Assembly: GCA_021202635.1 (NCBI GenBank)
Contig: JAJQCQ010000066.1
Location: forward strand, 1-55,467
Length of the DNA stretch: 55,467 bases
Direction: 5' to 3'
Source of the DNA: Lachnospiraceae bacterium
GTDB taxonomy: Bacteria > Bacillota > Clostridia > Lachnospirales > Lachnospiraceae
The stretch's first letter is position 1, and every line of letters begins with the position of its first letter. Position numbers and translations under genes: made by a program. The notes under the pieces were generated by a model. It had not been told where the DNA came from. It ran no database searches and saw only the letters and a list, made by a program, of their open reading frames with translations. Shown piece after piece: positions 16,581 through 25,384 of this stretch.

Positions 16581-17669
16581 TTATTTCGTCCACTCGCCCC
16601 GTATTTCGTCCAAAAGCTCCATCACACGCAGAGTATGCGCGTGCGGCATCTCTTCGCACTCCAGCTTTCCCTGCTCCAGTGCGCGTTTACAGGCAAGCAC
16701 TTCATATTCATAACCCGTAATCTGCTTCGGCTGCGGGATGGTCTCCACCAGCTCATAGCGGTTATTGTAGATGCGGATCTCCCCGAAATTATTGACATTT
16801 TCGACCTCAATGCGTCCTTCCGTGCCAAAAATAATACCGCGGCGGTCTGTGACCGCTTCCATCGTTTGAAACAGCCCTGCAATCGTACCGTCCGGGTAGA
16901 CGAGATTGACAAATTCGGACTTATCCACCGTCCCGGCCTCACGCAATGCGTTCTGCACAGGCTGAGCGTCCTGACGGGAAAAGGCACTCACCCCCGCGTC
17001 CAGCGGCACCATAGAAGTGGTAAGACTCTGCACCTCATCGCCCAGAATCCAGGTCGCGAAATTTATCGTGTAAACCCCCAGATCCAGCAGTGCACCTCCG
17101 CCCAGCTCCGGGCGAACCAGACGTTCTTTGTGCATGACCTGATATCCAAGATTCGCGGTCAGGCCAACAATCGTACCGATCCGGCCCTGCGGGCGGCTGC
17201 TTCTGGCTTCGGCTTTGTTTTCTGATCCGATCCCCTCCGCAGCTCCCGTACCGCAGGCCAGCTCCCGCAGCATCCGGGCCTGCGGCGTATAGCGCGTCCA
17301 CATCGCCTCCGCGATAAGCACGCCCTTTTCACGGGCATAAGCAATCATTTCCCGCGCCTCACGGGCATTCATCGCAAACGCTTTTTCACACAACACCGCT
17401 TTTCCGTATGAGATACACAGCTTTGCCTGCTCACAGTGCAGCGAATGCGGGGTAGCGATGTACACCAGGTCAACCCGCTCATCGCACAGCATCTCTTCAT
17501 AGCTACCATAGGATTTTTCCGCTCCATACTTCTCTGCAAACGCTTTTGCCCGTGAACCGTCCCGCGCCGCAATGGCGTACAGATTGACCTCATCCATCTG
17601 CGAAACCGTATTCGCCATGGATACCGCGATCCGTCCCGCCCCCAGAATAGCAAGATTCATTTTTTTCAT
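16581..17669 (-). CDS. Gfo/Idh/MocA family oxidoreductase
   Basis: 362-aa NAD(P)-dependent dehydrogenase, probably acting on a sugar, inositol or dihydrodiol-like substrate in the cytoplasm. The Rossmann motif GAGRIA is at residues 10-15, IATPHSLHCEQAKLC near 75 and the signature CEKAF near 97 (most relatives have EKP). AEAMWTRYTP is typical of the dihydrodiol-dehydrogenase-like branch. The C-terminal domain carries GGGALLDLGVYTINFATW. A short Gly/Ser insertion (GTGAAEGIGSENKAEARSS) near residues 145-160 is not usual. GGAGGG lies 5-10 nt before the ATG. The neighbours do not reveal the substrate. Confidence 0.9.
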   Translation of the reverse strand: MKKMNLAILGAGRIAVSMANTVSQMDEVNLYAIAARDGSRAKAFAEKYGAEKSYGSYEEMLCDERVDLVYIATPHSLHCEQAKLCISYGKAVLCEKAFAMNAREAREMIAYAREKGVLIAEAMWTRYTPQARMLRELACGTGAAEGIGSENKAEARSSRPQGRIGTIVGLTANLGYQVMHKERLVRPELGGGALLDLGVYTINFATWILGDEVQSLTTSMVPLDAGVSAFSRQDAQPVQNALREAGTVDKSEFVNLVYPDGTIAGLFQTMEAVTDRRGIIFGTEGRIEVENVNNFGEIRIYNNRYELVETIPQPKQITGYEYEVLACKRALEQGKLECEEMPHAHTLRVMELLDEIRGEWTK

Positions 17670-17705
17670 ATCGTCCCTCCATACCGATTCATTTTTAGTA
17701 CATCT

Positions 17706-18758
17706 TTACGCAAACACGGCCGCCGCCATAAGAACAATACGCAAAAACAGGTTTGACTCATACAGCCAGGAAAGCAGTGCGCTCTCCTCTACCATGGAAA
17801 GCAGCACACTCCCCGCATCCGTCGCCTGCAGCACCGTCAGAATCAGGAAAAAAAGCCACAGTACAAAAAGCGCCTGCAGCACACCGAGCGCACCGCCCGC
17901 CAGGCGGTTCACAAAACCAACCACCGGGAAATGCGCAAGAATATTCAGCACCATGACCAGAAGCCGCAGAACAAGATGAACCAGCACCACCGTCACCAGG
18001 AAAGAAAGGACATTTAAAATCAGCGTAGCCAGATATTCAATGACATAATCCTGAAAAGTCGAAACGTCCAGGCTCGCATACCCTTCCTCATTATTGTTCT
18101 GGATCAGCATATTCTTAATCACCTGCGGAATCGGGAGACTGTCAATGATCTCATTCTGCGTATCCTCATCCAGTGTCAGAGAATCTGCCAGGGAACTGAT
18201 CACATTGCTCACCGCATTCCCCCCACTCTCCGATTGCAGCTGCGACGCGTACTGTTCCAGATACTGTTCCTTATACTGCTCAAACTCCTCATCGGTCAGA
18301 GAATCCACGATCGAGGTATATGCCCCGTAGCCATATTGCTCCATCAGCGCCTTAGCCTCCTCGCGGGTCAGATCTGACAGGGAGGCGGAATCCTCCGTAT
18401 CCGAACCCGAGGCACTAAGAGCCGTCATTGTGATTTTCGATACGGTACTGTCTGATCCATATGGCTCCGCTGCCAGGCCCAGGCTGCCTGTCACCAGGCC
18501 GGAACTCTCGGTCCCGGAGCCTGTCCACAGGCCGGAGAGCTGCTCGGCAGCCACATTTTCGCACTGTTCCACGATATAATCGTAAAGCGGCGTATTGTTT
18601 TTGATAAAATCCGTCACATACGGCAATATGGCCGACACAAGCGCGATCGACAGCACCAGAGAAAGCATCGAAGCCAGCTTTCTGACAAACCCTGCCCGGA
18701 AACCCGAAAGAATCAGGGCTATTGTCACTACGATTACAATGATTTCCAGAATGTTCAT
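17706..18758 (-). CDS. CvpA family membrane protein
   Basis: 350-aa membrane protein. The N-terminal half of the CvpA fold (MNILEIIVIVVTIALILSGF, then a second helix to about residue 55) and the C-terminal helices (LATLILNVLSFLVTVVLVHL, FVLWLFFLILTVLQ) are separated by a soluble Ser/Glu-rich segment at about residues 75-230, which makes it twice the size of E. coli CvpA. The family has been tied to colicin V export and to envelope stress; the mechanism is unknown. I start at ATG 18758 after AAAGGTG. The gene lies 117 nt downstream of the DUF5711 gene in the same direction. Confidence 0.85.
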   Translation of the reverse strand: MNILEIIVIVVTIALILSGFRAGFVRKLASMLSLVLSIALVSAILPYVTDFIKNNTPLYDYIVEQCENVAAEQLSGLWTGSGTESSGLVTGSLGLAAEPYGSDSTVSKITMTALSASGSDTEDSASLSDLTREEAKALMEQYGYGAYTSIVDSLTDEEFEQYKEQYLEQYASQLQSESGGNAVSNVISSLADSLTLDEDTQNEIIDSLPIPQVIKNMLIQNNNEEGYASLDVSTFQDYVIEYLATLILNVLSFLVTVVLVHLVLRLLVMVLNILAHFPVVGFVNRLAGGALGVLQALFVLWLFFLILTVLQATDAGSVLLSMVEESALLSWLYESNLFLRIVLMAAAVFA

Positions 18759-18875
18759 TTTTTCAAACCGCACCTTTCTACTCCAGTCGGACAGGGGGAG
18801 GTCTCTCACCCTATCCGCTGCGCCAGGCGCGAGCAGCAAAGCTGTTAATTTCCTCTCGCGCCTGTGTACATAAAA

Positions 18876-20195
18876 TCAGCAGATCCGTATCCGGTCAAAG
18901 CTGTCGTTTGTAATGATCAGATAGCGCCGGTAATCCGAAAAATAAAAGATGTCCACAATCTCTTTTTCGTATGCGGAGGAAAAGCGCAGCTTCCCACGCT
19001 TCGTATAGACCGTGCAGGAAGATGAAGTGTACATCAGAATCTGCCCGTTCTCCATCTTGATTTCATCAAATCTCGCGTCTACACCCACAGATATCTTCTG
19101 TCTGCCGCGGTAATTATACAGCTCCATCCGGTATTCATTTTCACCTGTCGAATCAGAAAACAGAAATCCGATGACATCCTCATCATAAAAACAGCTCACA
19201 ATCTCATCGACAAATGAGACCTCCACGGATTTTTCCTGCGTACTGCCCCTGAAAACAGCATAACCATTGTCCGCTACGGCAACCGCCGTGGTATTATCTA
19301 TGAAAAACACCTGCGGCACAATGTTTCCGGAAAAGGTCTCCCTGTTCACTATATAATCAGACGCAGCGTCTCCCTCTGAACCGAAATCGTAAAAAACAAC
19401 CGTAGAGGTCATGACTCCCTCGATGATTCCGAGATAAGAGACTACCATTTTCTCGCCGTTTGGGGAAAGATCGACATCCAGCGGATAGCCGGAATCGGAG
19501 ATCGTCGTCTTGTCATTCGCGATGCTTTCTCCCTCCGCGTTGTAAAGGCGAACCCAGGTCACATCATCATCCTGAAGAACGACCGCTACCACGCCCTGAT
19601 TCGAGACACGCACCTTCAGAATGGGCAGCAGACAGGTGAAGCTTCCGAGCAGCCCGTCCTCATTTACCACATAAACCTGCGTTCCCTGCTGCTCCGCAAT
19701 CACCATCGTTGTACCGCAGACATCCACAATCGGAGCCTGCATACTGTAGGTAACGCTCCACAGCACCTCATTTTTTTTCGTCACACAGGAGACACCGTCC
19801 GAATTGTAGCGGTACAAATACTTCCCAACCGCCTCGTACTGTGTCCCCGATGTCATGGAATTGTCAATGGATTTCGTAATAATATAATCGTCAAATGTAT
19901 GCTCCCGGTTGTACAGATAGAAGCCTGCTATCACGCACACAAGCAGCAGGGCCACCACCCCCCGGGTAATGAGGCGCCTCTTCCGGTTGCGCGCCAGCAG
20001 ATCCTCAAACGCCAGCTCCTCCTGCAGGCTCTGGCCATGCCGTGCGCTCCCGGCCCCGCTGCTGCGCTGCCTGTCTTCATATATGGGCTGCTCTGAAAAT
20101 TCAGACAAATCATCCAGATCATCCTCATCTGTGATGCGGAAAAAATCCAGTCGTTCCTTTATATTCTGAAAACGTTTCTTCCATTTACTGTTCAT
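18876..20195 (-). CDS. DUF5711 family membrane-anchored beta-propeller-like protein
   Basis: 439-aa protein with a basic, charged N-terminal cytoplasmic region (to about residue 80), one transmembrane helix (VVALLLVCVIAGFYLY) and an extracellular domain of repeated beta blades (ADNGYAVFRG, SPNGEKMVVSYLG) resembling WD-like propellers. It fits the DUF5711 family commonly found in Lachnospiraceae next to cvpA; no function is known. The ATG at 20195 is 7 nt from GAGG; longer starts overlap that site. Confidence 0.75.
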   Translation of the reverse strand: MNSKWKKRFQNIKERLDFFRITDEDDLDDLSEFSEQPIYEDRQRSSGAGSARHGQSLQEELAFEDLLARNRKRRLITRGVVALLLVCVIAGFYLYNREHTFDDYIITKSIDNSMTSGTQYEAVGKYLYRYNSDGVSCVTKKNEVLWSVTYSMQAPIVDVCGTTMVIAEQQGTQVYVVNEDGLLGSFTCLLPILKVRVSNQGVVAVVLQDDDVTWVRLYNAEGESIANDKTTISDSGYPLDVDLSPNGEKMVVSYLGIIEGVMTSTVVFYDFGSEGDAASDYIVNRETFSGNIVPQVFFIDNTTAVAVADNGYAVFRGSTQEKSVEVSFVDEIVSCFYDEDVIGFLFSDSTGENEYRMELYNYRGRQKISVGVDARFDEIKMENGQILMYTSSSCTVYTKRGKLRFSSAYEKEIVDIFYFSDYRRYLIITNDSFDRIRIC

Positions 20196-20396
20196 TCTCA
20201 TCCTCTGTCTTATCCACAGGAAATCCTCTTCCCTGCTCCATTCATAGCTGCCAGGAATCGCCCAAACGGTCACACCGTGGCCGGATTCCGGCCTTTCCTC
20301 TTCTGCAGGTGCAATCCGTAACGTGCCTTCACGGTTACCTGCACCTTAATATAGCATCAAGTGAAAATAAACGCAACCGTAAATCGGAAGCTGAAT

Positions 20397-21842
20397 TTAC
20401 GGCAGCACAATTTTCTGACCAGGCAGAATCAGATCCGCATCTTCGATTCCATTCGCTTCACAGAGCTCCTCCATACGATCCAGGCTCCCATAATACCTGG
20501 CGCAGATTTCCGCAAGAGTGTCTCCCTCCCGTATCACATAAGCCGCCTGTACCTGACGGTTCGCCGTTTCCACCGCCTCCGCCGCGGCTGTCTCCGTAGT
20601 ACTCTCTGTATCAGCCACATTCTCATTGACCGTTCCAGTGTCCGTCAAAACAGTGTCCTCCGACGCATCAGCTGCTGCAGCCGTACCCGCATCCGCATTC
20701 GAACTGCTTTCCGCAGAATCATCCCCCTCATCTGCCCAGAATGCGTCCGACCCGGCCAGCGCGGATTCCCCGGACACAGACACTGCTTCGTCTGCTGTTG
20801 CCGTCGTTTCATCTGCTGTTGCTGCCTCACGATCGTCCGTCACTTCATCCGCCGTTGCCGCCACAGAAACTTCTGCCGTTCCGTCCGACGTTGCCACCAC
20901 AGAAATTTCTGCCGCTTCATCCGCCGTTGTCGCCACAGAAACATCTGCCGCTCCGTCCGACGCCCCATTGGAATCGCCGGTTTTCTCCGCAGAGCTCTCA
21001 CTCTCTGCAACAGCCAGGTTCAGCGCCGCCTCCTCGGCCTCCTGCGCTTCCCTCCTGTCGGACACCCGGTTTACCACAAGCACACCGATGATCAGCACAC
21101 CAACCACAAAAAAAGAGCTCGCCAGCCGCAGAAAGCTCTGACTCTTTTCCTCTGCCTTGCTCTTCACCTTTTCCCGGAAGCGGATGATCGCGTCCTCTGA
21201 TCTGCCTTCCTTTTCCACGCTTCCCCCGCCGAAAAGCTCCGACAGGTATTCCTGCATCTGCTGGTTCTGCTCGTAAAAAACAAAATATCCCCTGATATCT
21301 TCATACTGCTCTCCTTCCTGCCAGTATAGCCGTTCCTCCTGATCCTGCAAGTGATAAAGCATCCGCGCCGCTTCCGGTAAACACGCAGAAAGCGCCTCCA
21401 GCCGCCCGGACGGATACGTCCCGATCACACAGCAGCCCTGAATCTCCCAGCCGGGAAAACGCCGCTCCTGCTCCTGCTTCCACGCTCTGCTCCAGTCCCT
21501 TTCAACGATTTCCTCTTCTGATTTGCCTTTCACCTCTCCCTTTGTATTGTCAGCCGAACCGGCCTCCGCTGTCGCCGCCTCTTCTGTTCTTTTTTCTGCG
21601 GCCTTTTCTTCCCTCATCCGGGAAAAATCAGGTACTTCCATGATTCCGCGCACAAAAACATACTCCGCATCGTCCGTATTCCTTCGCTCTCCCAGAAAAA
21701 CCCCCAGGTAATTTCCATCTCCCCTGCTTTCCATCTTCCGTATGTAAGTCATCACATAATCTTCAAGACAGATTTTCCGTCTGCCCTGTATTTCTCCGAT
21801 CTGGCGTATGTTCTTTGGAAGCAGATTTTCATTTTCCATCAT
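20397..21842 (-). CDS. LysM-domain membrane protein with repetitive linker
   Basis: 481-aa protein. The N-terminal domain (about 1-90) contains DYVMTYIRKMESRGDGNYLGVFLGE and has no name I know. A coiled segment follows, then a transmembrane helix (SFFVVGVLIIGVLVV) near residue 260 and a long Ala/Asp/Glu/Thr linker with degenerate repeats of about 12 residues (AADVSVATTADEA, EISVVATSDGTA, EVSVAATADEV). The C-terminal LysM module (AAYVIREGDTLAEICARYYG ... LPGQKIVLP) should bind peptidoglycan on the outside. The start at 21842 follows GGAG by 7 nt. It is divergent from the FN3 gene. Confidence 0.83.
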   Translation of the reverse strand: MMENENLLPKNIRQIGEIQGRRKICLEDYVMTYIRKMESRGDGNYLGVFLGERRNTDDAEYVFVRGIMEVPDFSRMREEKAAEKRTEEAATAEAGSADNTKGEVKGKSEEEIVERDWSRAWKQEQERRFPGWEIQGCCVIGTYPSGRLEALSACLPEAARMLYHLQDQEERLYWQEGEQYEDIRGYFVFYEQNQQMQEYLSELFGGGSVEKEGRSEDAIIRFREKVKSKAEEKSQSFLRLASSFFVVGVLIIGVLVVNRVSDRREAQEAEEAALNLAVAESESSAEKTGDSNGASDGAADVSVATTADEAAEISVVATSDGTAEVSVAATADEVTDDREAATADETTATADEAVSVSGESALAGSDAFWADEGDDSAESSSNADAGTAAAADASEDTVLTDTGTVNENVADTESTTETAAAEAVETANRQVQAAYVIREGDTLAEICARYYGSLDRMEELCEANGIEDADLILPGQKIVLP

Positions 21843-22115
21843 CCACACACTCCTTTTCCCATTCCTGCCATGGCATCCGCTACAGGTCACACTTTGACCA
21901 GATTTCCCTTATTTCCATCCCTGCTGGTGCGACCCCTAACATCCACTCTACCTTACCATATACTTTATGCAGAATTTAGCATTTTATGGTTAAAAAAATT
22001 GCGATATCAAAAAATGTGTGATAACATCAAAACAACATCGGAAAACGTGTCACAGGCTGCCGGCCGTTCAAAGCCGTTTTTCCGCAGCCGGAACCATTCA
22101 CAGGAGGAAAAGCAT

Positions 22116-23387
22116 ATGAGTAAAATGAAGAAGATATGGAAAGCCATTCTGCTTTGTCTGGTACTTTTCATCGCGCTGCCCGCAGGCAGCCGGACCGCCG
22201 AAGCAGCCTCAAAGCCGTCCAAACCGACCCTGTCAAAGGCAGCAAATGTCACCGATGGCGTGCAGATCACCTGGAAACAGGTCAGCGGCGCGACCGGATA
22301 TTATGTCCTCCGTAAGACCACATCCGGCAGCTATAAGCGCATCGCCAGTGTCTCCGGCGAAGACACCGTGACCTATGTCGACACCAAAGCCAAAGCCGGA
22401 AAAACTTATCAGTACACCGTCCGCGCTTACAATGACAGCGGCACCAGCGGATATCGGACCGGCCTTACGATTACCCGTCTGACGACTCCTGTCATCACCG
22501 GAATCTCTTCCACCTGCAACTCCGTTACGCTCTCCTGGACCGCCGTGTCCGGAGCGTCCTCCTATAAAATTTACCGCAAGGTCGGTACCGGCGGGTCCTG
22601 GTCTCTGTATAAGAAGGTCAAAAGCACTGTGACCAGCTGCACAGACAGCAGTGCAGAACCCGGCACCCGCTACGCGTACAAGATCATCGCCTGCAAAAGT
22701 CCTTACAAGAGCGCAGGAGCCACCAAAGCCTGCAAAACGCGCACCGGCTCTACCGTAGAAAACGTTGACGCACTCTATGCGATCGAAGCAGATGTAAAGC
22801 TGACCGGCAGCGGAACCGGCTATCATGCAAAGCTGGTAGCCGCCACAGCGACCTGCGCGATCAGCTTCGGTATCCAGTTTGACAACCACGCTGTAGCTCC
22901 CTATACCGGAAAAGCCGCCTTTCTGATTGAAAATGTCGTCACTACGAGCACTGGCGGCCAGTATTATTCCCGCACAGGTCTGTCTTCCGTCAATCAAACG
23001 TATCATCTGATGCTGACCGTGTCTGAAGGCGGCGTCTGCGATGTCTATGTCAACTACGAGAAAGTCGGCTCCACGACCAATGCCTCCCTCGCGAAGGTAA
23101 TCAAAAACGGACAGCCCATTTATCTCCGCGTAGAAGGCTCCGCACGCGTAAACGGCGACTCTGTAAACGCCACCTTCTCAAATATCCGCATAAAAGAAAA
23201 GGGCAGTGTCGTCGAAACCCCGGTCATTTCCATTGTCTACCTCACCGGAGAAGGAATCACCAGCACCGCCTCCGCCGGCGAATCACCGGATAAAATCGTC
23301 GTCAGTGGTACACTGAGCGGACTGGCCGACAATCAGGACTGGGACAGCGCCGCTGATATCGTTTCCGGAATTATTCAGTACTATTAA
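22116..23387 (+). CDS. Secreted fibronectin type III domain protein
   Basis: 423-aa exported protein. The signal peptide MSKMKKIWKAILLCLVLFIA ends near AEAAS. Two FN3 modules follow, about residues 32-118 (GVQITWKQVSGATGYYVLRK) and 120-205 (SVTLSWTAVSGASSYKIYRK), each with the typical W and YxIYR pattern. The rest (about 210-360) is a beta-rich domain resembling a carbohydrate-binding or laminin-G-like sandwich, and the tail ends with SGIIQYY. No sorting motif is seen. AGGAGG lies 8 nt before the ATG, which overrides longer reading-frame starts. It probably works at the cell surface; the ligand is unknown. Confidence 0.83.
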   Translation: MSKMKKIWKAILLCLVLFIALPAGSRTAEAASKPSKPTLSKAANVTDGVQITWKQVSGATGYYVLRKTTSGSYKRIASVSGEDTVTYVDTKAKAGKTYQYTVRAYNDSGTSGYRTGLTITRLTTPVITGISSTCNSVTLSWTAVSGASSYKIYRKVGTGGSWSLYKKVKSTVTSCTDSSAEPGTRYAYKIIACKSPYKSAGATKACKTRTGSTVENVDALYAIEADVKLTGSGTGYHAKLVAATATCAISFGIQFDNHAVAPYTGKAAFLIENVVTTSTGGQYYSRTGLSSVNQTYHLMLTVSEGGVCDVYVNYEKVGSTTNASLAKVIKNGQPIYLRVEGSARVNGDSVNATFSNIRIKEKGSVVETPVISIVYLTGEGITSTASAGESPDKIVVSGTLSGLADNQDWDSAADIVSGIIQYY

Positions 23388-23548
23388 GGATCTGAGAACA
23401 GCAGGCCACAGGATTTTTCTGCGCAGCAGAATCATGGAAAACAATGAATAATTTTTCCTGCCCTGGATAAACTTTGATACAAATGAGTATTCTGCAGCTT
23501 TGAAGTTCCAGACTGCTGCCGGAAACAATCCCCAGAAAGGCTGTTGAA

Positions 23549-24142
23549 ATGTCTGTCCTCACGTATATGAAAAAAAATGTTTCCACTGACGTCCCGGCCG
23601 TCCGCTCGGACCCCTGCTTCTCTCCCCTGCCGCTCTGTCCCGGACTGTTGGGCCAGCTGCTGGGGAGCACCAATTACAAAAACACCGGCTCCCATACTCC
23701 GTCTTTCGCGCCGGTCATTCTCTGCATCGGCACAGACCGGCTGATTGGAGACAGCCTCGGACCGCTCACAGGCAGTCTGCTGGAAAAGAAAGCCGGTCGC
23801 TCCTTCTCGGTCTACGGCACTCTGCATGATACGGTGCATGCCTGCAATCTGACCAAAACGCTCTCTCAAATCAAAAAGAAGCATCCTTACAGCACAGTCA
23901 TCGCTGTAGATGCTTCCCTTGGTCTGGAATATAAAGTAGGCTCTGTCTTCATCCGCCCGGGCAGCCTGAAACCCGGAATGGGCGTCAGCAAAAATCTGCC
24001 CGCCGCGGGAGACATCTCCATCACCGGAATTGCCGGCGTACAGAGCAGTCAGCCATATCTCACATTACAGACTGCCCGCCTGTCCCTCATTATGGCAATG
24101 GCAGAGGAAATCTGCTCCTGCATTCTTGCGGTGTGCAGCTAA
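23549..24142 (+). CDS. yyaC: YyaC-like spore protein (DUF1256)
   Basis: 197-aa homologue of B. subtilis YyaC, a sporulation protein with a fold like hydrogenase maturation proteases, often called a putative spore protease. Conserved acidic motifs are CIGTDRLIGDSLGPLTGS near residue 70 and VIAVDASLG near 115, plus the G-rich VGSVFIRPGSLKPGMGV. AGAAAGG lies about 10 nt before the ATG. The catalytic role is inferred from the fold only. It supports a spore-forming host. Confidence 0.88.
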   Translation: MSVLTYMKKNVSTDVPAVRSDPCFSPLPLCPGLLGQLLGSTNYKNTGSHTPSFAPVILCIGTDRLIGDSLGPLTGSLLEKKAGRSFSVYGTLHDTVHACNLTKTLSQIKKKHPYSTVIAVDASLGLEYKVGSVFIRPGSLKPGMGVSKNLPAAGDISITGIAGVQSSQPYLTLQTARLSLIMAMAEEICSCILAVCS

Positions 24143-24184
24143 CGGACGGCTTCTCCGCCCGTTTCGCTGCCACTGCGTCTTCAG

Positions 24185-24201
24185 CCTTCGCCGGGTGGCA
24201 T
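24185..24201 (-). repeat. Truncated family A repeat
   Basis: Carries the conserved block (plus strand CTTCGCCGGGTGGCAT) without its hairpin, between yyaC and recR. Confidence 0.65.
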
Positions 24202-24220
24202 GAAAACGCCCTGTAAAGTC

Positions 24221-24817
24221 TTAAAGCTCCACCCGCCCTTCCAACGCGCGCAGCAGGGTCATTTCATCAATGTATTCCAGATCGCCGCCAACCGGAACCC
24301 CGCTCGCAATGCGGGAGACCCGAATGCCGGTCGGTTTAATCAGCTTGCTGATGTACATGGCTGTGGTCTCGCCTTCGAGGCTGGAGTTTGTCGCAAGAAT
24401 GACCTCATTGACATCCCCCTCAAGGCGCTTGATGAGCTCCTTCAGGCGAATGTCTCCTGGCCCGACCCCAAGCATCGGCGAGATCGCGCCATGCAGCACA
24501 TGATAAACTCCCTCGTATTTTCCAGTCTTCTCATAAGCGGCAAGATCCCGCGTTGTCTCGACTACCATGATCGTCTTTTTGTCCCGTGCCGGATTGCTGC
24601 AGATTGGACAGATCTCCTGATCCGTCAGCGTACAGCATTCCCTGCAGTAACAGACATTCTCCCGCGCGTCCGTGATCGCATCCGTGAGCTGCTTCACCCG
24701 CTCCTCGGGCATGTGAATGATATGGAAGGCCAGCCGCTGCGCGGATTTGCTCCCGATCCCCGGCAGCGCGGAAAGCTGTTCGATCAGCTTCGACATCCGT
24801 TTTCCATAGTAATCCAT
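24221..24817 (-). CDS. recR: Recombination protein RecR
   Basis: 198-aa RecR, which works with RecO/RecF in loading RecA at gaps. An N-terminal helix-hairpin-helix (LSALPGIGSKSAQRLAFHI), a C4 zinc finger (CYCRECCTL ... ICPICSN, residues about 54-70) and a Toprim domain starting MVVETTRDLAAYE are visible. The start codon overlaps the ybaB stop (TGATG), a translational coupling typical of this pair. Confidence 0.97.
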   Translation of the reverse strand: MDYYGKRMSKLIEQLSALPGIGSKSAQRLAFHIIHMPEERVKQLTDAITDARENVCYCRECCTLTDQEICPICSNPARDKKTIMVVETTRDLAAYEKTGKYEGVYHVLHGAISPMLGVGPGDIRLKELIKRLEGDVNEVILATNSSLEGETTAMYISKLIKPTGIRVSRIASGVPVGGDLEYIDEMTLLRALEGRVEL

Positions 24818-25167
24818 CAGAATCCGAACCCTCCAAGTCCGCCCATGCCGCCGGTAAACTTCGACATCACAGCCGCTGATTCCTCGTCCACCTTGCGAAG
24901 TGCCTCATTCGTCGCCGCTACAATCAGATCTTCGAGCATCTCGATATCATCCGGGTCTACGACCTCCTCCGAGAGCTTCACCTTTGTCACTTCCCTTTTT
25001 CCGGAAATCGTCACTTCAACCGCACCGCCGCCTGCTGCCGCAGTGAATTCCTTCTCCTCCAGAGCCTTCTGGCTCTCCTCCATCTGCTTCTGCATCTTCT
25101 GCGCCTGCTTCATCAGATTATTCATATTTCCCGGCATTCCGCCCTGAAAACCGCCTCGTTTAGCCAT
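24817..25167 (-). CDS. YbaB/EbfC family nucleoid-associated protein
   Basis: 116-aa DNA-binding protein. The N-terminus is Gly/Met/Asn-rich ([21 protein letters not shown]), followed by the helix-strand core [21 protein letters not shown] and the C-terminal [16 protein letters not shown]. The ATG at 25167 follows GGAGAGGAG. It forms an operon with recR. In many Firmicutes dnaX precedes ybaB-recR; here dnaX is about 14 kb away at 39654-41405. Confidence 0.95.
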   Translation of the reverse strand: MAKRGGFQGGMPGNMNNLMKQAQKMQKQMEESQKALEEKEFTAAAGGGAVEVTISGKREVTKVKLSEEVVDPDDIEMLEDLIVAATNEALRKVDEESAAVMSKFTGGMGGLGGFGF

Positions 25168-25337
25168 AATAAGTCTCCTCTCCTGATCCACATTATAATA
25201 ATTATAATAAATCTATTTTACTATAAAACCATCCCGTACGCCACTATAATTTACAATTCAGGTAACAAAATCGATTCCTGTTATACCGGTCGCACCCGGC
25301 TTATTCGCATGATTTCGTTACAATCTCTACGTTTTTC

Positions 25338-25376
25338 CCCTCGCCGGGTGGCATCCCACACTTCGTGCGGGGTAAC
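25338..25376 (-). repeat. 39-nt palindromic repeat, family A, single copy
   Basis: Same conserved block, with a different but still self-complementary stem (CCCGCAC GAAG TGTGGG on the minus strand), upstream of ybaB and just 3' of the activase gene. Confidence 0.8.
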
Positions 25377-25384
25377 CCGCAGCC